From assembly GCA_016285355.1 (NCBI GenBank), contig JAEEQP010000055.1, positions 1-24,153 of the forward strand: 24,153 bases of DNA, given 5' to 3'. This DNA comes from Bacteroidales bacterium. Its GTDB lineage: Bacteria; Bacteroidota; Bacteroidia; Bacteroidales; F082. Positions 15,703-22,036 of this stretch are shown one piece after another. The position numbers and the translations under genes were made by a program. The notes under the pieces are model-generated. The model made no database searches, was not told where the DNA came from, and worked only from the letters and a program-made list of their open reading frames with translations. The first letter of the stretch is position 1, and each line of letters begins with the position of its first letter.

Positions 15703-15732
15703 CAAAAATAGGTAAAAAAGGCCATGTTGCAA
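15703..15732 (-). promoter_or_regulatory. Promoter of the YjbH-like operon
   Basis: On the minus strand TTG (15732-15730), 19-bp spacer, TATTTTTG (15710-15703), then 36 nt to the ATG at 15666. Spacing and -7 box fit the Bacteroidota consensus well. Confidence 0.68.
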
Positions 15733-15795
15733 TTTGTTTTTGGTTAAATATTCATAATAACATGAAAGTCAGTGTTTTGAAATAAGGTACAAAAG

Positions 15796-15838
15796 TTCGG
15801 GACACAGGGCTTTTGGTGTTTTTGCCCCGTGTCCCGAA
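15796..15838. terminator. Long hairpin downstream of ssb (possible terminator or dispersed repeat)
   Basis: Arms 15796-15810 and 15824-15838 pair over 15 positions with one A/C mismatch (TTCGGGACAC.GGGC), loop 13 nt. It lies 25 bp downstream of the ssb stop on the minus strand. Only a short T-run follows in that direction (CTTTTG). TTCGGGAC recurs in the hairpin region at 18154, so this may be a member of a repeat family that also stops transcription. Confidence 0.6.
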
Positions 15839-15863
15839 ATCTTATGTCAAGACATTTTTGCTA

Positions 15864-16202
15864 TTACTTTACACGATCAATAGGGAATAAATCATTAATC
15901 CAGACCTCGATGTTGGAATGGCGTTGGCCTTTGTCGTCGGTCCATTCGTTGTTGCGCAGGCTGCCGTCAACGGCGATTTGTAGACCTTTTCTCACGTTGT
16001 TTTCGACACGGTCGGCAATTTTTCCCCAAGCCACAATCGTGAACCATTGCGTGTCGTTCACCCATTCGCGGTTGGCGTTCATGCGGCGTTCGTCGACGGC
16101 GAGGCGGAAACGCGCCACTTTGTTGTTGTTGCTAAAGTTCTTCACTTCAGGTTCTGCACCCGGGCGGCCAATCAGCATGACCGAATTTCTCATTGTACTC
16201 AT
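15864..16202 (-). CDS. ssb: Single-stranded DNA-binding protein, short form
   Basis: 112 residues consisting of a single OB-fold: MRNSVMLIGRPGAEPEVKNF, then NKVARFRLAVDE, WFTIVAWGKIADRVENNVRKG and VDGSLRNNEW. It ends at DLFPIDRVK just after the OB fold, with no Gly/Pro-rich linker and no acidic DDDIPF tip, which in housekeeping SSBs recruits partner proteins. It may therefore be a second, accessory SSB, although short SSBs of this kind are common in Bacteroidota. The start at 16202 gives MSTMRNSV; the ATG three codons later is equally plausible. Confidence 0.92.
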   Translation of the reverse strand: MSTMRNSVMLIGRPGAEPEVKNFSNNNKVARFRLAVDERRMNANREWVNDTQWFTIVAWGKIADRVENNVRKGLQIAVDGSLRNNEWTDDKGQRHSNIEVWINDLFPIDRVK

Positions 16203-16312
16203 TTGTGTGTGTGTTTAGTAATTAATGAATAAGTTTAATTTGTCGTGTCGCACCTTGGTTGGTTTGACGATGCAAAGTAACAATACTTGTCAAGACTAAG
16301 CCGTTGATTAAA

Positions 16313-16354
16313 CGTTTGTTGTCGACAGTAGTCGTTTGTTGTCGTTTGCTGTCG
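16313..16354. repeat. Short direct repeats CGTTTGYTGTCG between ssb and hydF
   Basis: Copies of CGTTTGTTGTCG at 16313-16324 and 16333-16344, and CGTTTGCTGTCG overlapping at 16343-16354; a degenerate fourth (TTGTTTGTTATC) follows at 16360. They occupy the middle of the 242-bp divergent intergenic region and could be protein-binding sites. The other visible sites there are the hydF promoter and, on the minus strand, an imperfect -7 box (TACTTTG, near 16273-16279) for ssb. Confidence 0.65.
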
Positions 16355-16385
16355 GATATATTGTTTGTTATCAGTATTTTAATTT

Positions 16386-16419
16386 TTTGACAGAATAATG
16401 CGACAATTTATTATTTTTG
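16386..16419 (+). promoter_or_regulatory. Promoter of hydF
   Basis: TTTG (16386-16389), 22-bp spacer, TATTTTTG (16412-16419), then 25 nt to the ATG. Confidence 0.65.
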
Positions 16420-16444
16420 CGTCAAAATTGAAAATCATCAGCAA

Positions 16445-17641
16445 ATGGCAAAGGATTTGAAACCTCATATCGGCATTTTCGGTCGCAGAAACAGCGGCAA
16501 GAGTAGCCTTATTAATCTGCTTACAGGACAACAAATCGCCATCGTGAGCGACACGGCGGGCACCACTACTGACCCCGTCAAGAAAAGCATTGAAATTTTC
16601 GGTGTCGGGCCTTGCGTCCTTATCGACACGGCTGGCATTGATGATGTAGGCGAATTGGGACAACAACGTGTAGAGAAAACGATGAAGGTGTTGGAAGAAA
16701 TTGACTGTGCTATTTTGGTCATCACGGAAAACAACTTCAGCGAACCGGAAAAACAACTCATCGCTCGCATGAAAGAACTGGCGGTGCCGTTTTTCATCGT
16801 CCATAACAAGGCCGACCAGGAACCGCTTCTTGCTGTTACGAAGGCGGTGATTGAAAAGAATTTCGATGTTAAAGTTTTAGATTTTAGTGTTCTGAGAAGG
16901 GATGACATTGCTCCATTGGTTGAAATGCTGAAAAAGACCATCCCAGAGAGTGCTTATCAAAAGGTTTCCTTATTAGGTGGCATTATTAAACCGAATGAAG
17001 TGGTAGTTTTGGTCTGCCCTGTCGACTCCGAGGCTCCCGAAGGCCGTTTGATTTTGCCTCAAGTGATGGCCATCCGAGATGTGCTCGATAATGAATGCAT
17101 CTGTGTGGTACTGAAAGAAACCCATTTGCAGCAATACCTTGACACCATGCCCAAACCTGCACTGATTGTTACGGATAGTCAGGTGTTTGGCTTTGTAAGC
17201 AAAATCGTTCCACCCGAAATTCCTTTGACCAGTTTCAGCATCGTTATGGCACGGCTGCGTGGTGATTTCGATAATTATGTAAAAGGTACACCATACTTGT
17301 CTGAACTGAAGGATGGCGACACGGTTTTGTTGTTGGAATCATGCACCCATCACAGCACCTGTGAGGACATTGGACGAGTGAAGTTGCCCAGAATGATACT
17401 GAAATTCACAGGCAAGGCCATTAATTTTGAGTATGTGGCGGGATTAGCACCTATCGACCATCCCGAAAAATACGCCATGGCCATCCAATGCGGTGGCTGC
17501 ATGAGTACACGCAAGCAACTGCTCAACCGCACGAATCTTTTCGTGAATCAAGATATCCCGATTAGCAACTATGGCATGGCATTGGCTTATATGAACGGCA
17601 TTTTTGAAAGGGTTATGGCACCGTTTTCCTCCACCCTGTAG
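16445..17641 (+). CDS. hydF: [FeFe]-hydrogenase H-cluster maturation GTPase HydF
   Basis: 398 residues. GTPase domain: G1 GRRNSGKS (13-20), G3 DTAG (61-64), G4 NKAD (121-124). Then a dimerisation domain and a [4Fe-4S]-binding domain with Cys300-x-His302, 46 residues, then Cys349-GG-Cys352, which fits the HydF CxHx(46-53)[HC]xxC signature. HydF is the scaffold on which HydE and HydG build the 2Fe subcluster before transfer to the hydrogenase; its presence implies an H2-metabolising anaerobe. hydE, hydG and the hydrogenase are not in the window. The stop codon TAG (17639-17641) lies inside a dispersed repeat, so the last residues (SSTL) may not be ancestral. Confidence 0.96.
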   Translation: MAKDLKPHIGIFGRRNSGKSSLINLLTGQQIAIVSDTAGTTTDPVKKSIEIFGVGPCVLIDTAGIDDVGELGQQRVEKTMKVLEEIDCAILVITENNFSEPEKQLIARMKELAVPFFIVHNKADQEPLLAVTKAVIEKNFDVKVLDFSVLRRDDIAPLVEMLKKTIPESAYQKVSLLGGIIKPNEVVVLVCPVDSEAPEGRLILPQVMAIRDVLDNECICVVLKETHLQQYLDTMPKPALIVTDSQVFGFVSKIVPPEIPLTSFSIVMARLRGDFDNYVKGTPYLSELKDGDTVLLLESCTHHSTCEDIGRVKLPRMILKFTGKAINFEYVAGLAPIDHPEKYAMAIQCGGCMSTRKQLLNRTNLFVNQDIPISNYGMALAYMNGIFERVMAPFSSTL

Positions 17642-17681
17642 AGACGCGATTCATCGCGTCTCGATTGATTTATCGCGTCTC
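17637..17681. repeat. Dispersed palindrome, copy C, overlapping the ends of two genes
   Basis: TGTAGAGACG starts at 17637. Arm GAGACGCGAT (17641-17650) pairs with ATCGCGTCTC at 17653-17662 and equally with a second copy at 17672-17681, so two alternative hairpins are possible. The element contains the hydF stop codon and, on the other strand, the last three sense codons and stop of the phosphatase gene. Same family as copies A (1443) and B (8601). Confidence 0.88.
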
Positions 17682-18125
17682 AAGATAATCCAACAATCCT
17701 TTACACCCTTCCGAGACATCCCTCCAAGTGGCTTCAAAATCGCCTGTGTACCATGGATCGGCCACATCGCCCGAGCGGTGGGTATAATCCATCAACAGGC
17801 TAATTTTGTGTTTTGTATCCTCACCGAACATGCGTTTCAAGTTGCGAAGGTTGTTGCGGTCCATGGCGATGATATAATTATAATAGGTGTAGTCGTGTCG
17901 CGTCATCTGGCGGGCGGTCTTGCCCTCACAGCCAATGCCATGTTCGGCCAATTTGCGCCGCGCAGGCGGATAAACAGGGTTGCCGATTTCTTCCGTTGAA
18001 GTTGCCGCTGAGGCGATTTCAAATTGTTCGGTCAGACCTGCTTCTTCAACAAGTTTTTTCATCACGAACTCCGCCATGGGACTGCGGCAAATGTTGCCGT
18101 GGCAGATGAAGAGGATTTTTATCAT
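17670..18125 (-). CDS. Low-molecular-weight protein-tyrosine phosphatase
   Basis: 151 residues. P-loop CHGNICRS with nucleophile Cys8 and Arg14 (CX5R) at the extreme N-terminus, and general acid Asp123 in ADPWYTGDF; both are required for catalysis. Cytoplasmic; in bacteria such enzymes often act on tyrosine kinases of capsule synthesis, but no kinase is present here. The C-terminus reads DYLETR, and codons for E-T-R plus the stop lie in the dispersed repeat at 17637-17681. It is downstream of tcdA on the same strand, separated by about 100 bp of repeat-rich DNA. Confidence 0.94.
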   Translation of the reverse strand: MIKILFICHGNICRSPMAEFVMKKLVEEAGLTEQFEIASAATSTEEIGNPVYPPARRKLAEHGIGCEGKTARQMTRHDYTYYNYIIAMDRNNLRNLKRMFGEDTKHKISLLMDYTHRSGDVADPWYTGDFEATWRDVSEGCKGLLDYLETR

Positions 18126-18155
18126 GTTGAAGTGTTGTTAATTGACGCAGGACTT

Positions 18156-18195
18156 CGGGACGCGGGACGCGAGACTTTTTCCGTCCCGTGTCTCG
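18156..18195. repeat. Hairpin-forming repeat between the phosphatase and tcdA genes
   Basis: CGGGACG occurs twice in tandem (18156-18162, 18163-18169). The 14-nt block 18156-18169 can pair with 18182-18195 as plus-strand RNA with two G-U pairs, loop 12 nt. Short direct repeats of TCTCGTG follow to about 18214. It resembles the hairpin at 15796-15838 (shared TTCGGGAC). Confidence 0.6.
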
Positions 18196-18229
18196 TGTCT
18201 CGCAGTCTCGTGTCTTATCACCATTCTGT

Positions 18230-18949
18230 TTATTTGTTTAGTAAATCATTAATCACCACCGAGGCACAAAAGATGCCAAAGGCGGCTGGAAGGTAAGATA
18301 TAGTACCCACATTGGAAACCTTGTTTTGCTCATCAACACCCTCAGTGATGATGGCTGAGGCATCGACAGGCTCAGGCGAATAGACAGCCTTGATGCCATC
18401 GAACACGCCGAGGCGATGAAGCCGTTTGCGAATATAAAACGCCAAACGGCAATGGTTGGACTTCGAGATGTCGCAAATCTCTATCTTCTCGGGGTGGAAC
18501 TTGCCGCCTGCGCCCATGCTGCTCACAATGCGTTGGTTGTTCATCTTGGCGTAATAGAGCAGAAACACCTTGGGTGCCACTGTATCGATGGCATCCACCA
18601 CATAGTCAAAAGGTTGCGCCATGAGGTCGATGATGGCTTGGTCTTTCAGGTATTGGTGGAGGACGGTCAGCTCTATCTTAGGGTTGATGTCGCGGAGACG
18701 TTCGGCCATTACTTCAGCCTTTGGGCGACCAATGGTACTTTCCAAAGCCAACAGTTGACGGTTGCGGTTGGTGACGTTCACCACATCGCCGTCCACGATG
18801 GTCATTTTGCCGATACCTGCACGAGCCAGTTGTTCAGCGGCGTATGCGCCCACACCACCCAAGCCAACCACAAGCACATGCTTGGATTTCAGTGTTTCTA
18901 TGCCTTCATCACCGATTAATAGGCGGGTTCTGTCTTGCCAGTTTTCCAT
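18230..18949 (-). CDS. tcdA: tRNA threonylcarbamoyladenosine dehydratase (TcdA/CsdL)
   Basis: 239 residues of the E1-like ThiF superfamily. The start MENWQDRTRLLIGDEGI and ATP-binding loop GLGGVGAYAAE (29-39), then DGDVVNVTNRNRQ, the DYVVDAIDTVAPK segment and SSMGAGGKFHPEKIEICDISKSNHC match TcdA rather than ThiF or MoeB, and the length fits. It converts t6A37 of tRNAs to the cyclic form ct6A in an ATP-dependent dehydration. Minus strand, alone or leading the phosphatase gene; no TAnnTTTG box was found upstream. Confidence 0.94.
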   Translation of the reverse strand: MENWQDRTRLLIGDEGIETLKSKHVLVVGLGGVGAYAAEQLARAGIGKMTIVDGDVVNVTNRNRQLLALESTIGRPKAEVMAERLRDINPKIELTVLHQYLKDQAIIDLMAQPFDYVVDAIDTVAPKVFLLYYAKMNNQRIVSSMGAGGKFHPEKIEICDISKSNHCRLAFYIRKRLHRLGVFDGIKAVYSPEPVDASAIITEGVDEQNKVSNVGTISYLPAAFGIFCASVVINDLLNK

Positions 18950-18980
18950 AGTGTATTTCTTGTCAACGCTTTGCGTCTTT

Positions 18981-19043
18981 GCGAGGAGATACGACGAAGC
19001 AATCCAGAGTAAAATAATGTCTAAACTGCTTCGTTCCTCGCAG
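18981..19043. repeat. Imperfect inverted repeat (TGCGAGGA / ACGAAGCA family)
   Basis: Outer arms TGCGAGGA (18981-18988) and TCCTCGCA (19036-19043) and inner arms ACGAAGCA (18995-19002) and TGCTTCGT (19028-19035) nest around a 25-nt loop, with a 6-nt bulge on one side. It lies in the gap between tcdA and the TatD-family gene. It looks like another dispersed element; only one copy is in the window. Confidence 0.65.
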
Positions 19044-19057
19044 TGACTCGAAGCGTG

Positions 19058-19726
19058 TCATGTATTGTGTCCAAATAATCGTGCAAAATTAGCAAATAAT
19101 CGTTTTTGCAAAACAGCAAAGTCAATGTCTAATATCTTCGCCGCTGCTTCGTAAATAGTTTCAATCTCCATTTCTGACATATCTGTTTCAAGGAAAAGAA
19201 AATCCAAATCGATGAATTTGAATGAATTATAAATCTTCCTCTCTGAATGTAGCAAACTCTCCCCGACCGAAAGATACAACCCTTGTCCTGTCAATTGTCG
19301 GATGTCCTGCTCCGTGCCGTTGAAGCCATGCAGAATCCAAGGTTGTTTGGCTTTGTGTTTTTTACGCAAGGCAAGAATCACATTGTGGCTCTTGACATCA
19401 TGCAGAATCATCGGCTTTTGCATGGTTTCCGAAAGTTTGATTTGCCGCTCGAAAAGTTCAATCTGTTTTTCAAAACTTTCCTTGTGCATTTTATCTAAAC
19501 CTGCTTCACCCAACGCAATGACATTAGGAGATTGCAGCCTTTCTTCCAATAAAGTAAATGCTTCTTCCAGCTGAAAATCAGGATTATCCAAAGCCCATGG
19601 ATGAATACCGTAACTGTAATAGCCTTGTTTGGGACAAGGTATTTCCAAATCCAAATTGATGATTTGAACTAGGTCGTCGTTTGCTTGGGCCTTATGGGTG
19701 TGTATGTCGACAAAAGAGGTGTTCAT
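19058..19726 (-). CDS. TatD family metal-dependent hydrolase
   Basis: 222 residues, TIM-barrel amidohydrolase fold. Metal ligands and motifs: DIHTH (7-11), YGIHPWAL, ALGEAGLD (first half), ILHDVK, ILHGFNG and ETD near residue 180. TatD proteins are Mg-dependent 3'-5' exonucleases involved in DNA repair. This is a short form, about 40 residues less than E. coli TatD, common in Bacteroidota. Divergent from recG with only 35 bp between the start codons; its -7 box ends 5 nt before the ATG. Confidence 0.9.
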   Translation of the reverse strand: MNTSFVDIHTHKAQANDDLVQIINLDLEIPCPKQGYYSYGIHPWALDNPDFQLEEAFTLLEERLQSPNVIALGEAGLDKMHKESFEKQIELFERQIKLSETMQKPMILHDVKSHNVILALRKKHKAKQPWILHGFNGTEQDIRQLTGQGLYLSVGESLLHSERKIYNSFKFIDLDFLFLETDMSEMEIETIYEAAAKILDIDFAVLQKRLFANFARLFGHNT

Positions 19727-19731
19727 GGCTG

Positions 19732-19739
19732 CAAAATTA
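19732..19739 (-). promoter_or_regulatory. -7 box of the TatD-family gene (near-leaderless)
   Basis: Minus strand TAATTTTG with 5 nt (CAGCC) to the ATG at 19726. The start point expected 4-6 nt after the box falls at or beside the A of the ATG. Confidence 0.55.
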
Positions 19740-19749
19740 GAAAATTTCC

Positions 19750-19757
19750 TATTTTTG
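19750..19757 (+). promoter_or_regulatory. -7 box of recG (near-leaderless)
   Basis: TATTTTTG with 4 nt (TCGC) to the ATG at 19762. Mirror image of the TatD-family promoter 10 bp away. No good -33 TTG is visible, because it would lie within the start of the divergent gene. Confidence 0.6.
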
Positions 19758-19761
19758 TCGC

Positions 19762-21867
19762 ATGGAACAGAACCTCTTGCAAACGAAAATTGCCTACTTG
19801 AAGGGTGTCGGGCCGAAGAAGGCCGAAATCCTCCTGAAGGAATTGGGCGTATCCACCTATCAGGATATGCTCAACCAGTTTCCGTTCCGATACATTGACC
19901 GCAGCCAGATCCAAAAGGTGGCTTACATCAACGACGACACCGTATATTACCAGCTTGTCGGCACCATTTCCAACATTAAGCTTATAGGCGCACCGAGGGC
20001 CACACGCGCCACAGGCCTTTTCAGCGATGAGACGGGCAGCATCGAAGTAGTGTGGTTCCGTGGACTGAAATGGATTAAAGACCGTTTTAAGCAGGGGGTG
20101 AAGTATGTACTGTTTGGCAAGGCCTCTGAGTTCAACCACAACTTCAACTTCGTCCACCCAGAAATCGAGGAGTATGACCCCAAGGACCCGCTCATCGGCG
20201 AGGGATTGCAAGGCGTGTACAACACCACCGAGAAGATGAAAGACCACGGCCTCGGCACCCGCACCATTGCCAAGTTGCAAAAACTCATCCTGCAACAGGT
20301 CTACGAATACATCCCAGAAACGCTACCCAAGGCCCTCATCAAGGAAAACCAACTGATACCGCGCCGTTACGCCTATTACGAAATCCACCTGCCGGCCAAC
20401 AACATCGAAATCCAACAAGCCACGCGCCGACTGAAATATGAGGAGCATTTTTTCTTCCAACTGAAGATGCTGCGCAACAAGATGCACCGCGAGCAGGCCA
20501 TCAAAGGCCATGTCTTCAATGTGGTGGGCGACTATTTCAACGGCTTCTACAAAGACCATCTCCCCTTCCCGCTGACCAACGCCCAGAAGCGCGTCATCAA
20601 GGAAATCCGCAAGGACTTGGGCTCGGGTCACCAGATGAACCGCCTGCTGCAAGGTGATGTGGGTAGTGGCAAGACCATCGTCGCGCTGATGGTGATGCTC
20701 CTGGCTTTGGACAACGGCTTCCAAGCCTGCCTGATGGCACCCACGGAAATCCTGGCCACACAGCATTTCACCACACTTCAGGAGCAACTGAAGGACATGG
20801 ACATCAACTTCGCCCTGCTGACGGGTTCCACTAAAATCGCAGAACGAAGGAAGATTTATGCGGGGCTTGCCGATGGCACGATGCAAATCGTGGTGGGCAC
20901 CCACGCGCTAATCGAGAGCAAGGTGGTGTTCAAGAACTTGGGCTTGGCCATCATTGATGAGCAGCACCGTTTCGGCGTAGAGCAGCGTTCCAAGTTCTAC
21001 GAAAAGACAGAGATTCCGCCCCACACCCTCGTGATGACCGCCACGCCCATCCCGCGTACCCTCGCCATGACGCAATACGGCGACCTCGATGTCTCCAAAA
21101 TCGACGAACTGCCGCCTGGGAGAAAGCCTGTACAGACCTATCACATATACAGCGACGACCGCTACCGCATCATGATGTTCATGAAACAGCAGATTGCGCT
21201 CGGGCGGCAGATTTATGTGGTCTATCCCTGCATCAAAGAGTCGGAAAACACGGATATGATTGCGCTTCAGGAGGGTTACGAGGCTTTGCTGCACGACTTC
21301 CCCGAGCCGCAGTACAAACTTTGCGTCTGCCACGGTCGGCTGAGTGCTGAGGACAAGGACTTCGAGATGCAGTGCTTTATTAATAGGAATGCACAAATCA
21401 TGGTAGCCACGACCGTCATCGAGGTGGGTGTCAACATTCCCAACGCCACGGTGATGATTATTGAAAACGCTAATCGTTTTGGGCTGTCGCAACTTCATCA
21501 ACTAAGAGGTCGCGTTGGTCGTGGTGCCGACCAATCCTATTGCATCCTCGTCACCGACCACAAGCTGACCGCCGACGGCAAGACTCGCATGAAGACCATG
21601 TGCAGCACCAACGACGGCTTCGAAATCGCTGAAGTCGACCTCGAACTTCGCGGCCCAGGCGAGACGGGCGGCACACGCCAATCGGGACAAATCGAAATGC
21701 TCATCGGCGATTTGCAAAAAGACGGCCCATTAATCCCCCAAGTCCGTGAGGCTGCCATCAAGCTTTTGGCCGACGACCCGAAACTCATCAAGCCCGAGAA
21801 CAGGATGCTTCGCGAGCATTACAAGGAGTTGTTCGCGCAGACATTTGACTGGAGCCAAATAGGATAA
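19762..21867 (+). CDS. recG: ATP-dependent DNA helicase RecG
   Basis: 701 residues, full length. N-terminal IEYLKGVGPKKA-like start (IAYLKGVGPKKAEILLKELGV) and OB/wedge domain (about 60-160). Helicase core with Walker A GDVGSGKT (298-305), DEQH box (399-402), TATPIPRT (426-433) and C-terminal motif VI QLRGRVGRG. RecG regresses stalled forks and branch-migrates Holliday junctions. The ATG at 19762 is fixed by the conserved N-terminus and the promoter immediately before it. Pairing with a TatD-family gene at a divergent promoter suggests joint DNA-repair regulation. It is followed by an AT-rich palindrome. Confidence 0.97.
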   Translation: MEQNLLQTKIAYLKGVGPKKAEILLKELGVSTYQDMLNQFPFRYIDRSQIQKVAYINDDTVYYQLVGTISNIKLIGAPRATRATGLFSDETGSIEVVWFRGLKWIKDRFKQGVKYVLFGKASEFNHNFNFVHPEIEEYDPKDPLIGEGLQGVYNTTEKMKDHGLGTRTIAKLQKLILQQVYEYIPETLPKALIKENQLIPRRYAYYEIHLPANNIEIQQATRRLKYEEHFFFQLKMLRNKMHREQAIKGHVFNVVGDYFNGFYKDHLPFPLTNAQKRVIKEIRKDLGSGHQMNRLLQGDVGSGKTIVALMVMLLALDNGFQACLMAPTEILATQHFTTLQEQLKDMDINFALLTGSTKIAERRKIYAGLADGTMQIVVGTHALIESKVVFKNLGLAIIDEQHRFGVEQRSKFYEKTEIPPHTLVMTATPIPRTLAMTQYGDLDVSKIDELPPGRKPVQTYHIYSDDRYRIMMFMKQQIALGRQIYVVYPCIKESENTDMIALQEGYEALLHDFPEPQYKLCVCHGRLSAEDKDFEMQCFINRNAQIMVATTVIEVGVNIPNATVMIIENANRFGLSQLHQLRGRVGRGADQSYCILVTDHKLTADGKTRMKTMCSTNDGFEIAEVDLELRGPGETGGTRQSGQIEMLIGDLQKDGPLIPQVREAAIKLLADDPKLIKPENRMLREHYKELFAQTFDWSQIG

Positions 21868-21891
21868 ATCATTGATTTAATGTGTGTTATA

Positions 21892-21930
21892 ATATTATTA
21901 TCCGAATAATAATTATTCCAATAATAATAT
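21892..21930. repeat. AT-rich nested palindrome downstream of recG
   Basis: Outer arms ATATTATTAT (21892-21901) and ATAATAATAT (21921-21930), inner arms GAATAAT (21904-21910) and ATTATTC (21912-21918), with a single base at the centre and a 2-bp mismatch between arms. A 39-nt near-palindrome that could act as a terminator or a protein-binding site. It overlaps the end of the GtrA-like remnant. Confidence 0.72.
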
Positions 21931-22032
21931 ACATTTCTCCCTCCTAAACGAATAAAACTTATTCGTCAAGTAACTGAAAGTCACGCAGATGATGGAGATG
22001 ATGACATAGGAGAGCGGAGCCCCAATGTACGG
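21913..22032 (-). pseudogene. Remnant of a GtrA-like membrane protein gene (3' end only)
   Basis: The minus strand from 22032 reads PYIGAPLSYVIISIIC, then VTFSYLTNKFYSFR, then RREKCILLLE and stop (TAA at 21913-21915). An in-frame TAA sits directly upstream (22033-22035), and the LRR gene's stop is at 22037, so no start is possible. The 22-residue core SYVIISIICVTFSYLTNKFYSF is identical to the end of the intact GtrA-like gene at 23982-24153, and the nucleotide differences in it are synonymous. Upstream residues diverge conservatively (YIGAPL versus HIWPTI). It is therefore the tail of a paralogue rather than a random DNA duplication. Confidence 0.8.
21943..22009. repeat. 67-bp direct repeat, copy 1 (GtrA-like 3' end)
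   Basis: Matches 24000-24066 with four mismatches, counting the last base. Starts CCTAAACGAATAAAACTT; the mismatches are at codon third positions of the encoded tail. Flanks the LRR gene on its downstream side. Confidence 0.9.
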
Positions 22033-22036
22033 TTAC

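Noticed and set aside
13874..16444. tRNA or small RNA genes in the intergenic gaps
   Set aside because: No cloverleaf-like sequence or T-loop motif was seen in the gaps; hairpins there are simple inverted repeats.
20323..21501. Long minus-strand frames over recG (193 and 197 codons)
   Set aside because: Antisense to conserved helicase motifs; no independent evidence.
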